Source: Clostridia bacterium
GTDB lineage: Bacteria > Bacillota > Clostridia > Oscillospirales > CAG-272
Length of the DNA stretch: 39,156 nucleotides
Assembly: GCA_017451045.1 (NCBI GenBank)
Contig: JAFSSK010000075.1
Coordinates: 1-39,156, forward strand
Direction of reading: 5' to 3'
The position numbers were made by a program, and so were the translations under genes. Every line of letters starts with the position of its first letter. Position 1 is the first letter of the stretch. Below are positions 1 to 8,282 of the stretch, piece after piece. Below the pieces are notes generated by a model. The model was not told the DNA's origin, made no database searches, and worked only from the letters and a program-made list of their open reading frames with translations.

Positions 1-265
1 CCGAAGAAATGATTAACAATCACTGAGGGAAGGGGCAGACGGTCAGCAACAACTGATAGTTAAAGGGAATCTTGTGTGATTGAAATCAGTTGCCCGTGAC
101 GGGATTTGTGGTTGAGGGTAGGCTGGAAGCCGAGAGTAGATGCCAAAAGGGATTAGCACAAGAGAACGGAAACATCAAAGGTTGGAACAGACCGAACCGC
201 CGAGTACCGAACGGTACGCACGGTGGTGTGGGAGGACGGGGGTTAGTCGCCCCCTCCTACCCGAT
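1..265 (+). ncRNA. Group II intron, 3' part (domains V and VI)
   Basis: The 3' end of a self-splicing group II intron. Domain V is readable at about 195-228: ACCGCCG (196-202) pairs with CGGTGGT (221-227). The upper stem GTACC (204-208)/GGTAC (213-217) closes a GAAC loop, and there is a small internal bulge at 218-220. CGC stands near the catalytic-triad position. Domain VI follows at 231-260, with GGGGG (238-242) pairing CCCCC (250-254) and an unpaired branch-point-like A at 259. The intron should end at 265 (CCGAT), giving the usual AY end. The 5' part and any reverse transcriptase lie outside the window. Bases 1-190 are presumed intron RNA, but I recognise no reading frame or domain there, and the short ORFs look spurious. 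Confidence 0.78.
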
Positions 266-290
266 TCCCCAGCCTTTGAGAAATGCATGA

Positions 291-319
291 TTGATTTTCA
301 AGAAATTTTATTGTATAAT
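291..319 (+). promoter_or_regulatory. Sigma-A promoter of the mreB gene cluster
   Basis: TTGATT (291-296) and TATAAT (314-319) are separated by exactly 17 bases. Transcription should start near 326, leaving a leader of about 25 bases before the mreB start at 352. The -35 box begins only 26 bases after the predicted end of the group II intron, so the intron sits directly upstream of the promoter and does not interrupt it. Confidence 0.75.
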
Positions 320-351
320 AACTTGAAGTATTGTGCGAAAGGGGGACCGGT

Positions 352-1440
352 ATGAAACTGCTGCAAAAGATCCTGGATTTTATCAAGCGCCTGTTCAGCG
401 GCGCCGGCTCCATTCGCATGGGCAAAAACATCGGTGTCGACCTCGGCACCTGCACGGTCCTCATCTATGAGCAGGACAAGGGGATCGTCCTGACGGAACC
501 GTCGGTCGTGGCGATGGACACGACGACCGGGGAGATCCTCCGGATCGGTTCGGAAGCAAAGGATATGCTGGGCAGGACGCCCGGACATATCAGCGCGATC
601 AGACCATTGCGGGACGGCGTCATCAGCCAGTACGAAGTGACGCTGAAGATGCTGCACTATTTCATGAACAAGGCCTGCGGAAATCTGTTCTTCCCGCCGC
701 GCGTCATGATCTGCGTTCCGTCCGGCGTGACGGAAGTGGAGGAGCGCGCCGTCATCGACGCGGCCAAGCACGCAGGCGCGGACAAGGTCTACCTGATCGA
801 GGAACCGGTCGCGGCCGCGCTGGGGGCCAACCTGAACATCATGAAACCGGTCGGTAACATGGTCATAGACATCGGCGGCGGAACGACGGACATCGCGGTC
901 ATCTCCATGGGCGGCGTCGTCGTGTCCGAGTCGATCAAGACGGCGGGCAACGAATTCGATACGGCGCTGGTACACTACGTCCGCAGACAATACGGCGTGA
1001 TGATCGGCGAAAAGATCGCCGAAGAGGTGAAGATCCGGATCGGGGCCGTCTATACGTTGGATAAGGAACTGGTGACGGAAGTGAAGGGGCGGAGCCTCGA
1101 CCAGGGACTTCCCCAGACCGTTACGCTGAGTTCCAAAGAAATGCTCGCCGCGTTCACCGATCCGCTGAAGAAGATCCTGGACGCAGTCTGCAACGTCATC
1201 GAACGGACGCCGCCCGAGCTGATCGGGGATATCCTGCGCAACGGCATCGTCATGACCGGCGGCGGAAGTCTTCTGCGCGGGCTGGACAGGCTGATCGAGC
1301 GGGTGACCGGCATCAAGACGTACGTGGCGGACCAGGCGGTGTCCTGCGTCGCGCTGGGTACTGGGAAGGCGCTTGAAAAACTGTCCACGATGACGGAGGG
1401 CGTCATCAATCTGTCCCAGGAACGGACACGGAGGCTGTGA
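352..1440 (+). CDS. mreB: MreB/Mbl-family rod-shape actin homologue
   Basis: A bacterial actin that forms membrane-bound filaments and guides the elongation peptidoglycan machinery. The 362-residue product shows the actin-fold signatures: phosphate-1 loop GVDLGT near residue 27, the EEPVAAALGA segment, phosphate-2 loop DIGGGTTDIAV, and the adenosine motif MTGGGSLLRGLD. The N-terminus MKLLQKILDFIKRLF looks like an amphipathic membrane anchor and makes the protein slightly longer than the usual 335-345 residues. ATG 352 is preferred over the upstream in-frame TTG at 331 because AAGGGGG lies just upstream at the right distance. It is not followed by mreC and mreD, so it may be a stand-alone MreB or Mbl paralogue. 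It heads a same-strand run with the next gene 5 bases away. Confidence 0.93.
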   Translation: MKLLQKILDFIKRLFSGAGSIRMGKNIGVDLGTCTVLIYEQDKGIVLTEPSVVAMDTTTGEILRIGSEAKDMLGRTPGHISAIRPLRDGVISQYEVTLKMLHYFMNKACGNLFFPPRVMICVPSGVTEVEERAVIDAAKHAGADKVYLIEEPVAAALGANLNIMKPVGNMVIDIGGGTTDIAVISMGGVVVSESIKTAGNEFDTALVHYVRRQYGVMIGEKIAEEVKIRIGAVYTLDKELVTEVKGRSLDQGLPQTVTLSSKEMLAAFTDPLKKILDAVCNVIERTPPELIGDILRNGIVMTGGGSLLRGLDRLIERVTGIKTYVADQAVSCVALGTGKALEKLSTMTEGVINLSQERTRRL

Positions 1441-1445
1441 GCAAC

Positions 1446-2315
1446 ATGAGTTTCGATAAAGAAAAGAAAAGACCGTCCGGTTATGGCCGGCAGGGAAACA
1501 AGGGCGGAGAGTTCCGCAGGGAAAACGCCGCAAGAAGACCGCAGGCCCGGGAAGCGGATCTGCCGTCCGAAGAAGAGTGCGGCAGCGGAGCCGTCATCGG
1601 AAGGAACGCCGTCAGGGAACTGCTGAAGTCCGGTAGGTCTGTCGACAAGATCCTCGTCAAACGGGGAGACCGCGAGGGATCCATCGTGGTCCTTGTCGCC
1701 GAAGCGATCGAGCGGAAGATACCCGTCATAGAAGTTGACAAGGCCAAACTGGACGAGATATCCGGTTTCGCCCCGCACCAGGGGATCGTGGCGATGGCCG
1801 CGGAAAAAGAATACTGCTCCGTCGAGGACATCCTCCAAATCGCCGCAGAACGCGGAGAGCCGCCTTTTTTGATCCTGGCGGACGGGCTGACGGATCCGTA
1901 CAATCTCGGCGCGGTCATCAGAAGCGCGGAAGCATGCGGCGCCCACGGGCTGATCATACCCAAGAGACGATCGGCAGGACTCACGCCGCTCGTTACGAAG
2001 GCTTCAGCCGGAGCCATCGAGCATCTTGCCGTCGCGAAAGTCGCCAATCTGGCCAACACAGTGCGCGAACTGAAAGAGAAGGGCGTTTGGGTGTTCGCGG
2101 CGGAAGCCGGCGGGGAGGACTACAGGAAAGTGGATTTCCGCGGCCCCTGCGCGATCATACTCGGAAGCGAAGGGAACGGCGTTTCGGATATCCTGAAGAA
2201 GAGCAGCGACAGGATCGTTTCCATCCCGATGTACGGGCATGTCAATTCATTCAACGTTTCCGCGGCTGCAGCCATACTGCTGGCGGAAGCGGCGCGGCAG
2301 CACCATTCAGACTGA
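1446..2315 (+). CDS. rlmB: SpoU/TrmH-family RNA 2'-O-methyltransferase (RlmB-like)
   Basis: A 289-residue methyltransferase predicted to transfer methyl from S-adenosylmethionine to a ribose 2'-OH, probably in 23S rRNA. A basic disordered stretch covers residues 1-45. A SpoU substrate-binding domain follows (GRNAVRELLKSGR through HQGIVAM), then the knotted SPOUT domain with all three motifs: NLGAVIRSAEACG, IILGSEGNG, and IPMYGHVNSFNVSAAAA. The last is normally SLNVS, so the Phe is a small variation. ATG 1446 is chosen because GGAGG at 1430-1434 is 11 bases upstream; a GTG at 1437 overlapping the mreB stop is possible but only 2 bases from that site. Family is certain; the RlmB or TrmH substrate is inferred. 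Confidence 0.9.
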   Translation: MSFDKEKKRPSGYGRQGNKGGEFRRENAARRPQAREADLPSEEECGSGAVIGRNAVRELLKSGRSVDKILVKRGDREGSIVVLVAEAIERKIPVIEVDKAKLDEISGFAPHQGIVAMAAEKEYCSVEDILQIAAERGEPPFLILADGLTDPYNLGAVIRSAEACGAHGLIIPKRRSAGLTPLVTKASAGAIEHLAVAKVANLANTVRELKEKGVWVFAAEAGGEDYRKVDFRGPCAIILGSEGNGVSDILKKSSDRIVSIPMYGHVNSFNVSAAAAILLAEAARQHHSD

Positions 2316-2354
2316 TCGGTACTGATTATTCTTGCGAAAGGAGGCCGGGTTCAA

Positions 2355-5300
2355 ATGGCCAAGCACCAGAGCAAAAAAAGCCAGAGACAGGAAACCATCG
2401 ATATGCTGAACCAGCTGAAGGCCTCCTTCAGCCGTCCGAACGGGCAGCAGAAAGAAGACAAGGAAAAAGAAAGCAAGGTCGACCAGGCATTTGACAACTA
2501 TCTTGCCTCCCTTCTCGGAAAAATGGATGAGGAAAGCGGGACAGGCGCCAAGGGCGAGCCGGAAAAGAAAGAAACCTATACCGCCGCCGATTTTGAACTG
2601 GAAGAAGAGAGCACGGAAGAAGATCTGAAAGCGGAGCAGGCTGATGCAAAGAAGCCGGACGAACCCGTGAAAGAAGATGAAGAGGTTTCCGTTGAAGAGA
2701 CGCCCGTTGAAGAGACGGAAGAACCCGAAGAGGAACCGGTAGAAGAATCCGAAGAGGAACCGGTAGAAGGACCCGAAGAGGAACCGGTAGAAGGACCCGA
2801 AGAGGAACCGGTAGAAGAATCCGAGGAGGAACCGGTAGAAGAATCCGTCGAGGGATCCGAAGAAGAACCTGAGGAAGACGGTACCCATACCGTTGCCGAG
2901 TCTTATGCGGATGAAGAGGAACAGGATGCCGCAGCTGAGCAGGAAGAGAAAAGCGCTGATGAGCCGGAGCCTGAGATCCCGCCAGAGGAAGATCAGATAT
3001 CTGATCCCGAAGAAACAGATATAAAAGACGGGGCTGAAGAAGAGCCCGATGAAGAGCCCGAGAAAGAACTCGAGGAAGAAGCTGAAGAAGAACCTGCGGA
3101 GTCGGCAGAAGAGACGCCCGAAGAGGAACCGGAAGAAGCACCCGAAAAGGCAGAAAAAGAATCAGAAGAAGTATCTGCCGCTGCGGATACGGCCGTTCCC
3201 GCCCGGGAAATGTCACAGCTGAAGCAGGATGACGGATTCATGTCCGGACCGATCGAAGAGGAAGAGATCGAAGAAACTGCCGGTGACGAAGGGTTCATGT
3301 CATCCGCGACAGATGAGGAATACTGGCCGGACGATGAGGATACGCAGCTGTCGATCACGTTCGACGACGAGGAACTGGAATATGTCGGGTTCATCCTTCC
3401 CATCAAGGCGGAAGACTCCGAATTTTTCAAGCCCAAGGAAGACGAGGAACAGGAAGACTACCTGCAGGGGTGGGAAATGATCTCCGCAGAAGCCGCTAAA
3501 AAAGCGGAAAAGACAAAGCCTTTGCCTGATCCTCAAAAAGACAAATCAAACCGCGCGAACCGTGTGAAGGGGCAGATCTCCGAAGCGCTCCTCAGCCAGA
3601 CGCGCGTACACCCCAAGACGAAGGACCTGTCCCAGGAGGACATGGAGCTGATGATGGATCTGGGGTATGAGAATGAACTGGCTGCCATGCACGGTCAGAA
3701 GATCGTCGAGGAACTGAAAAAGGGCGGACAGTTCGACCCCGCCACATGGCCTCCGGTCACGGAACAGTACAGAAAAGAGGAGTACGTCAGCCGCAGTCAG
3801 GAAACAGATTTCAAGCGGCGATACCATAAATACTATCTGAACGGCATCATCCGTCTGGTCGGGACGATCGTGCTGACGCTTGTGCTGCTGGCCTATGAAT
3901 CTCTCAGCCTGTTCGGCATATCCAAGATCTGGGTGTTCGACAGGGATCTCAATCCCGCCCTGTTCGCGATAGCAGGGCTGCAGGTCATCGCGATCCTGAC
4001 CCTTCTTTCCGGCAGAACGCTTCTGAAAGGATTCAAACAGATATTCAGGCTGCGGCCGTCCACCCCGTCGCTGACAGTCCTTGTGCTTTTCGTGACGGCC
4101 ATCTATGATATCGGGATGCTTTTCGCACCCGAAGGCGTGATCGTTCTGCAGATCAATACGATAGCGGCCATCAGCGTCCTGCTCCTGACAATCAGGGACC
4201 TGATGAACCTGAAATGCGAAATCAACTCGTTCAGCGTCCTGGCGAACGACCGCCAGAAATTCATCGCCGAGCCGTGCAGCGAGCAGTTATCCGGATCCGA
4301 ACCGGTGTCCGAGAACGGGAAGACGCGTCAGCGTTTCCGCGTGCGGCCTGCCGTGTTCGTCAGGAACTTCAGAAGCAGGTTCCACGAATCCGAAAACTAT
4401 GACTCGACGCTGCTTTATATGATTCCGGTCCTGATCCTTGTCTGCATCATGGTCGGCATCGTGCGGGTGGCCATGGGCGGCACCCTGTACGACGGGTTGA
4501 ACTGCGTGATCCTGACGATGCTCTGCGCGACGCCGATCTCGACCGTTCTGTACCAGGCTTTCCCGTGGTTCCGGGCCGAATATGAGCTTGCCAAAGCGGA
4601 CAGCACGATCATCGGGCGGAATTCTCCGGCAAAATACGCCGGGAAGTCGCTTTTGCTGTTTGAGGACAATCAGGTCCTGGCGGCCAGGAGCTGCACGGAG
4701 ATCCGGATGGACAAGGATTTTGACGTGACGCTTGCCATGAGCAGGCTCCGCAAGGTGTTCGACACCCTTGGCGGCGCGTTGGCTCATATGATGGACCGCT
4801 CCAGAGTCCCGTCCAGTCCCGAGCCGTGCAGGATCGTCAACGTCGGTTCGAACAGCATCCAGGCAGAGATCGTCGGGAAGACCACCATCGTGGTCGGCAC
4901 GGCGAAAGCGCTCAGAAAACTCAAGGATATCAGCATCCCGAACGAATTCGACGAGCGGCTGAGAAGGGCAAGATACGACACAGGTCTTTTATATATCCTG
5001 TTCGACTGGAAACTGAAGCTGATCCTGGAAGTCGAATACGGCGTGAAGCAGGGATTCATGAATCCGGCGGACGGCATGGAACTGTTCGGACTGCACGCCG
5101 GGATTCTCAGCTACGACCCGAATCTCAGTGCGGGATTCGTCGAGAACTGTTTCGGCCCGCGCGCCATGCCGATGCTGGTCATGAAACATAAAATGTACCA
5201 GGAGATCCCGGATGACGAGCAGTCCTCCGCATGTCTTGTCTCCTGCGGGAACCCGAGCAACATTTCCAAGGCGCTCGTTGCCTGCAACGCGCTGGAGCAT

Positions 5301-5684
5301 ATCAAACGGATCGGCGGGTACGCCCGGTGGATCTCCATGGCCCTCGGCGCACTGCTGGGACTGAGCCTGTCGCTGTTCGATTTCCTCGGAGACTATTCGA
5401 CGGCCCTGATCATCCTGTTCCAGATCATCTGGATGTCTCCCGTGTTCGTTCTGAACAAGCTCTACCTGTTCAAGGAGAATGCGCCGGATCTCCCGCGCAC
5501 GTCAGTCCTTCTGAAGACGCCTGACGAGCCGAAGGAAGAACCGCCCGCCAAGCAAAAGGACAGGGACAAGCGCGGCGCAAAGTCGAAGGCAGGGAAAAAC
5601 AACGGCAAAAAGGCAAAGATCGAAAATGAGCGAAACAGAAAAACAGGCAATAAACAGAAATACGCTTCTAAAAAGCGTCGATAA
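2355..5684 (+). CDS. Degenerate P-type (P1B-like) ATPase with acidic repeat N-terminus
   Basis: An 1109-residue membrane protein of unknown function; start ATG 2355 follows AAAGGAGG. Residues about 80-290 are Glu/Pro-rich and partly repetitive. Eight predicted membrane segments fall in a 4+2+2 pattern: about 498-519, 535-555, 572-590, 594-615, 687-708, 714-735, 992-1012 and 1016-1038. This is the P1B metal-ATPase layout. Residues 760-960 resemble the P/N domains: a LLLF strand where DKTGT should follow, then GKTTIVVGTAKALRKL like the ATPase segment after the HP motif, then a DWKLKLILEVE strand. Catalysis looks lost. The DKTGT position reads EDNQV (E770), the CPC-type ion motif reads CATP (724-727), and I see no TGE, HP or GDGxND. 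The C-terminus is strongly basic and overlaps the next gene by 59 bases. Homology is inferred from layout and local similarity. Confidence 0.7.
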   Translation: MAKHQSKKSQRQETIDMLNQLKASFSRPNGQQKEDKEKESKVDQAFDNYLASLLGKMDEESGTGAKGEPEKKETYTAADFELEEESTEEDLKAEQADAKKPDEPVKEDEEVSVEETPVEETEEPEEEPVEESEEEPVEGPEEEPVEGPEEEPVEESEEEPVEESVEGSEEEPEEDGTHTVAESYADEEEQDAAAEQEEKSADEPEPEIPPEEDQISDPEETDIKDGAEEEPDEEPEKELEEEAEEEPAESAEETPEEEPEEAPEKAEKESEEVSAAADTAVPAREMSQLKQDDGFMSGPIEEEEIEETAGDEGFMSSATDEEYWPDDEDTQLSITFDDEELEYVGFILPIKAEDSEFFKPKEDEEQEDYLQGWEMISAEAAKKAEKTKPLPDPQKDKSNRANRVKGQISEALLSQTRVHPKTKDLSQEDMELMMDLGYENELAAMHGQKIVEELKKGGQFDPATWPPVTEQYRKEEYVSRSQETDFKRRYHKYYLNGIIRLVGTIVLTLVLLAYESLSLFGISKIWVFDRDLNPALFAIAGLQVIAILTLLSGRTLLKGFKQIFRLRPSTPSLTVLVLFVTAIYDIGMLFAPEGVIVLQINTIAAISVLLLTIRDLMNLKCEINSFSVLANDRQKFIAEPCSEQLSGSEPVSENGKTRQRFRVRPAVFVRNFRSRFHESENYDSTLLYMIPVLILVCIMVGIVRVAMGGTLYDGLNCVILTMLCATPISTVLYQAFPWFRAEYELAKADSTIIGRNSPAKYAGKSLLLFEDNQVLAARSCTEIRMDKDFDVTLAMSRLRKVFDTLGGALAHMMDRSRVPSSPEPCRIVNVGSNSIQAEIVGKTTIVVGTAKALRKLKDISIPNEFDERLRRARYDTGLLYILFDWKLKLILEVEYGVKQGFMNPADGMELFGLHAGILSYDPNLSAGFVENCFGPRAMPMLVMKHKMYQEIPDDEQSSACLVSCGNPSNISKALVACNALEHIKRIGGYARWISMALGALLGLSLSLFDFLGDYSTALIILFQIIWMSPVFVLNKLYLFKENAPDLPRTSVLLKTPDEPKEEPPAKQKDRDKRGAKSKAGKNNGKKAKIENERNRKTGNKQKYASKKRR
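2733..2852 (+). repeat. Five 24-bp tandem repeats coding an acidic octapeptide
   Basis: The sequence GAACCGGTAGAAG recurs at 2733, 2757, 2781, 2805 and 2829, exactly 24 bases apart. Each unit encodes an eight-residue block of the type EPVEESEE or EPVEGPEE. The copies differ by a few bases, and the last reads GTC where the others have GAA. The repeats are in frame inside the pseudo-ATPase gene, so copy-number change would lengthen or shorten the acidic arm without a frameshift. Confidence 0.9.
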
Positions 5685-7503
5685 GCCGGGAAGGTACTCC
5701 GGCGGGGAATACGGCCAGATCATCAAGGACAAGGACCGGGTGAAAGCCAGGTTCGCTTTCCTGTTCCCGGACACGTACGAGATCGGCATGTCCAACCTCG
5801 GCGTCAGGATCCTCTACGGTGCGCTCAACAGGTTCGACGACATCTGGTGCGAGCGTGTCTACGCGCCGTGGGTCGACATGGAGGACAAGATGCGGCAGCT
5901 GGGGCTGCCGCTGACGGCGCATGAATCGAAGGACCCGGTCAGGGATTTCGATTTCCTCGGGATCACGCTGCAGTACGAGATGAGCTATACGAACGTTTTG
6001 AACTGCATCGACCTTTCAGGGATCCCGCACTTTGCGTGCGACAGATCCGAGGACGATCCGCTGGTCATCGGCGGCGGGCCCTGTGCGTACAACCCAGAAC
6101 CCGTAGCGGACTTTTTCGACCTGTTCAACATCGGCGAGGGAGAGGAGATGCTCCCCTCCATCGTCCATCTGTACATCGAAATGAAAGAGGAAGGCAGATA
6201 CACGAGAAAAGCTTTCCTTCACGAGGCCGCGGCGACCATACAGGGCGTTTACGTCCCCTCGCTCTATGAGGTGAGCTATAACGCGGACGGGACCATCGCC
6301 GCCTACAAGCCGCTTTATGACGACATCCCCAAAAGCGTCCGCAAGCAGATCGTGGAAGATATGGATACCGCCTATTTCCCGGAGCACGTTGTGATGCCGT
6401 ACATCGAGACGGTACACGACAGGATTATGCTGGAGGTGTTCCGCGGGTGCATCCGCGGTTGCCGGTTCTGCCAGGCGGGGATCATCTACCGTCCCGTGCG
6501 CGAGAAGACGCCGGAATGTCTTGACAGGCAGGCAAAATGCCTTTACGATTCCACGGGATACGACGAGATCTCGCTGACCTCTCTTGCCATCGACGACTAT
6601 TCGCAGCTGGACGAGCTGACGGACCAGCTGATGAGCTGGACGAACGAGCGGAAGATCAGTCTGTCGCTCCCGTCCCTTCGCGTGGATTCCTTTACGAAGG
6701 AACTGATGGAAAAGATCGTGTCGGTGAGGACCTCCTCCCTGACTTTCGCGATGGAGGCCGGCACGCAGCGGCTGCGCGACGTGATCAACAAGAACGTGAC
6801 CGAGGAAGAGCTGATGCGGGCGATGAACGTCGCGTTCACCGGCGGCAAGAGCCAGGTGAAGCTGTATTTCATGCAGGGACTCCCCACGGAGACACAGGAA
6901 GACCTGGCAGGCATTCCCGCGCTGGCGTCCAGGGTCCTTGATCTGTTCTACGCGACGCCGGACAGGCCGAAAGGGAAACCGCCGAAAGTCACGATCAGCG
7001 TTTCCCCGTTTATCCCGAAACCGTTCACGCCGTTCCAGTGGGAACCGCAGGATTCGCTGCAGACCATGCGGGACAAGCAGGACTACATCGGGCAGCTGGT
7101 GCATGACCCGAAGATCAGATACGAGCATCACGAGGCGCAGATCTGCCGGATCGAAGCAGTCCTTGCGCGGGGAGACAGGCGTATCGGCCGCGCGCTGGAA
7201 CTGGCCCAGAAAAAGGGATTCCGCTTCGACGCATGGAGCGAGCATTTCGACTACGACAGATGGATCTCCGTCTTCCGCGAGGCGGGCATCGATCCCGATT
7301 TCTACGCCTGCCGCAGATGGGGAACGGACGAGGTCCTCCCCTGGGACGTGATAGACTGCGGGGTGTCCAAGGCGTTCCTTTTGCGCGAGCGCGAAAAGGC
7401 TTATGCGCAGAAGACTACGCCCAATTGCCGGCAGCAGTGCTCCGGCTGCGGCGCGAACAAACTGGGAGGTGTCCGGTCATGCTGCCCCAAAGCCAGATCC
7501 TGA
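5626..7503 (+). CDS. B12-binding/radical SAM protein, TIGR03960 type
   Basis: A 625-residue radical SAM enzyme of unknown reaction. The N-terminal part (about 40-200) resembles the B12-binding-like region of this family: GMSNLGVRILYGALN, then a GGGPCAYNPEP loop and GEGEEML. The radical SAM barrel carries C275-x3-C279-x2-C282 (RGCIRGCRFCQAG) for the [4Fe-4S] cluster that cleaves S-adenosylmethionine. The C-terminus is cysteine-rich (CRQQCSGCGANK). ATG 5626 lies 59 bases inside the preceding gene. No closer start codon precedes the conserved LLKSVDKPGRY segment, so this long overlap seems real. In many Firmicutes this gene stands next to the TIGR03936 gene, as here, usually near rng and rplU; those are absent from this locus. 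Confidence 0.9.
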   Translation: MSETEKQAINRNTLLKSVDKPGRYSGGEYGQIIKDKDRVKARFAFLFPDTYEIGMSNLGVRILYGALNRFDDIWCERVYAPWVDMEDKMRQLGLPLTAHESKDPVRDFDFLGITLQYEMSYTNVLNCIDLSGIPHFACDRSEDDPLVIGGGPCAYNPEPVADFFDLFNIGEGEEMLPSIVHLYIEMKEEGRYTRKAFLHEAAATIQGVYVPSLYEVSYNADGTIAAYKPLYDDIPKSVRKQIVEDMDTAYFPEHVVMPYIETVHDRIMLEVFRGCIRGCRFCQAGIIYRPVREKTPECLDRQAKCLYDSTGYDEISLTSLAIDDYSQLDELTDQLMSWTNERKISLSLPSLRVDSFTKELMEKIVSVRTSSLTFAMEAGTQRLRDVINKNVTEEELMRAMNVAFTGGKSQVKLYFMQGLPTETQEDLAGIPALASRVLDLFYATPDRPKGKPPKVTISVSPFIPKPFTPFQWEPQDSLQTMRDKQDYIGQLVHDPKIRYEHHEAQICRIEAVLARGDRRIGRALELAQKKGFRFDAWSEHFDYDRWISVFREAGIDPDFYACRRWGTDEVLPWDVIDCGVSKAFLLREREKAYAQKTTPNCRQQCSGCGANKLGGVRSCCPKARS

Positions 7504-8213
7504 AAGAGAACGATCCGATGCAGAGACCGTTGCTGAACGAGCCTGTGATCTACCGCGTCCTGTTCTGTAAACGTAACGATGCACAGTATATATCGCATTT
7601 GGATTTACAAAGGACTATCATGCGCGTGCTCAGCCGCGCGGGCATACCCATGTGGTATACCGAGGGGTTCAATCCCCATCCGAAAGTCATTTTCGCACTG
7701 CCGCTTTCCGTCGGCGCGGAATCGGTATGCGAATTCCTTGATCTGAAGATCGCCAGACAGATCAGTTGCGAAGAGACGAAAGATCTTCTCAACAGGCAGC
7801 TGACAGCCGATATGGAAGTGAGGGACGTTTATGTCCCGGAAACGAAATTCACGGAGATCGGCTGGGCCGACTATACGGTCAGATGCGTCTGGCCCGGACT
7901 GGACACGGTCGGGGAGGAGCAGATCGTCTCATTCCTTCAGACGTCTCCCGTCCTTGTCACGAAGAAAAGCAAGTCGGGTCCCAAGACCTTCGACATCGTG
8001 CCGCTGATCGGGCGGATCAGCCTGTCCCGGGAGGATAAGCAGCTTGTGTTCCGTCTGCGTCTGTCCGCTTCCGAGAACGATTACCTCAATCCGGAACTGC
8101 TGCTGGGCGCATTGCGCGAGCAATTCGAACTCGGGCCGGAAGACCCGGCGGCCGAGACCCACACCATCATGCGGGACGAGGTCTATTTCAAAAACGGCAC
8201 AGTTTTCAGATAA
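7479..8213 (+). CDS. DUF2344 / TIGR03936 radical-SAM-linked protein
   Basis: A 244-residue soluble protein of unknown activity that regularly accompanies the TIGR03960 radical SAM enzyme. Family hallmarks are visible: a start of the form YRVLFCKRNDAQYISHLDLQ, then RAGIPMWYTEGFNPHPK and FALPLSVGAES, followed by a less conserved C-terminal half. ATG 7479 is chosen because GGGAGG at 7464-7469 is nine bases upstream; it overlaps the end of the radical SAM gene by 25 bases. ATG 7518 is an alternative that would avoid the overlap. Tight coupling suggests that the two proteins act together, perhaps in tRNA or ribosome modification, but that is inference from neighbourhoods in other genomes. Confidence 0.88.
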   Translation: MLPQSQILKENDPMQRPLLNEPVIYRVLFCKRNDAQYISHLDLQRTIMRVLSRAGIPMWYTEGFNPHPKVIFALPLSVGAESVCEFLDLKIARQISCEETKDLLNRQLTADMEVRDVYVPETKFTEIGWADYTVRCVWPGLDTVGEEQIVSFLQTSPVLVTKKSKSGPKTFDIVPLIGRISLSREDKQLVFRLRLSASENDYLNPELLLGALREQFELGPEDPAAETHTIMRDEVYFKNGTVFR

Positions 8214-8232
8214 GGAGGAAACTTTCCGATCA

Positions 8233-8262
8233 TTTTTGCGTCTGTATAGGTGAACGCAAAAA
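8233..8262. repeat. Perfect 9-bp inverted repeat before the vWA lipoprotein gene
   Basis: TTTTTGCGT (8233-8241) and ACGCAAAAA (8254-8262) form a perfect stem with a 12-base loop just upstream of the lipoprotein ribosome binding site. There is no T-tract after the stem on either strand that would make a convincing terminator. It could be an operator or an mRNA 5' structure. Confidence 0.5.
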
Positions 8263-8282
8263 AAGACAGGAGGTCTTTTGAC

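Noticed and set aside
90-355. Short + strand frames in the intron tail
   Set aside because: They run across domains V and VI of the group II intron and have no ribosome binding site.
298-1533. A 411-codon - strand frame opposite mreB
   Set aside because: The product is His/Asp/Arg-rich without motif; the + strand frame is unmistakably MreB.
2733-2852. CRISPR-like array
   Set aside because: Units are contiguous 24-mers without spacers and are in-frame coding repeats.
5662-5678. Perfect hairpin near the start of the radical SAM gene as a terminator
   Set aside because: No T-run follows and it is inside two overlapping coding regions.
6016-7245. A 409-codon - strand frame opposite the radical SAM gene
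   Set aside because: Shadow of a strongly conserved gene; no ribosome binding site or recognisable domain.
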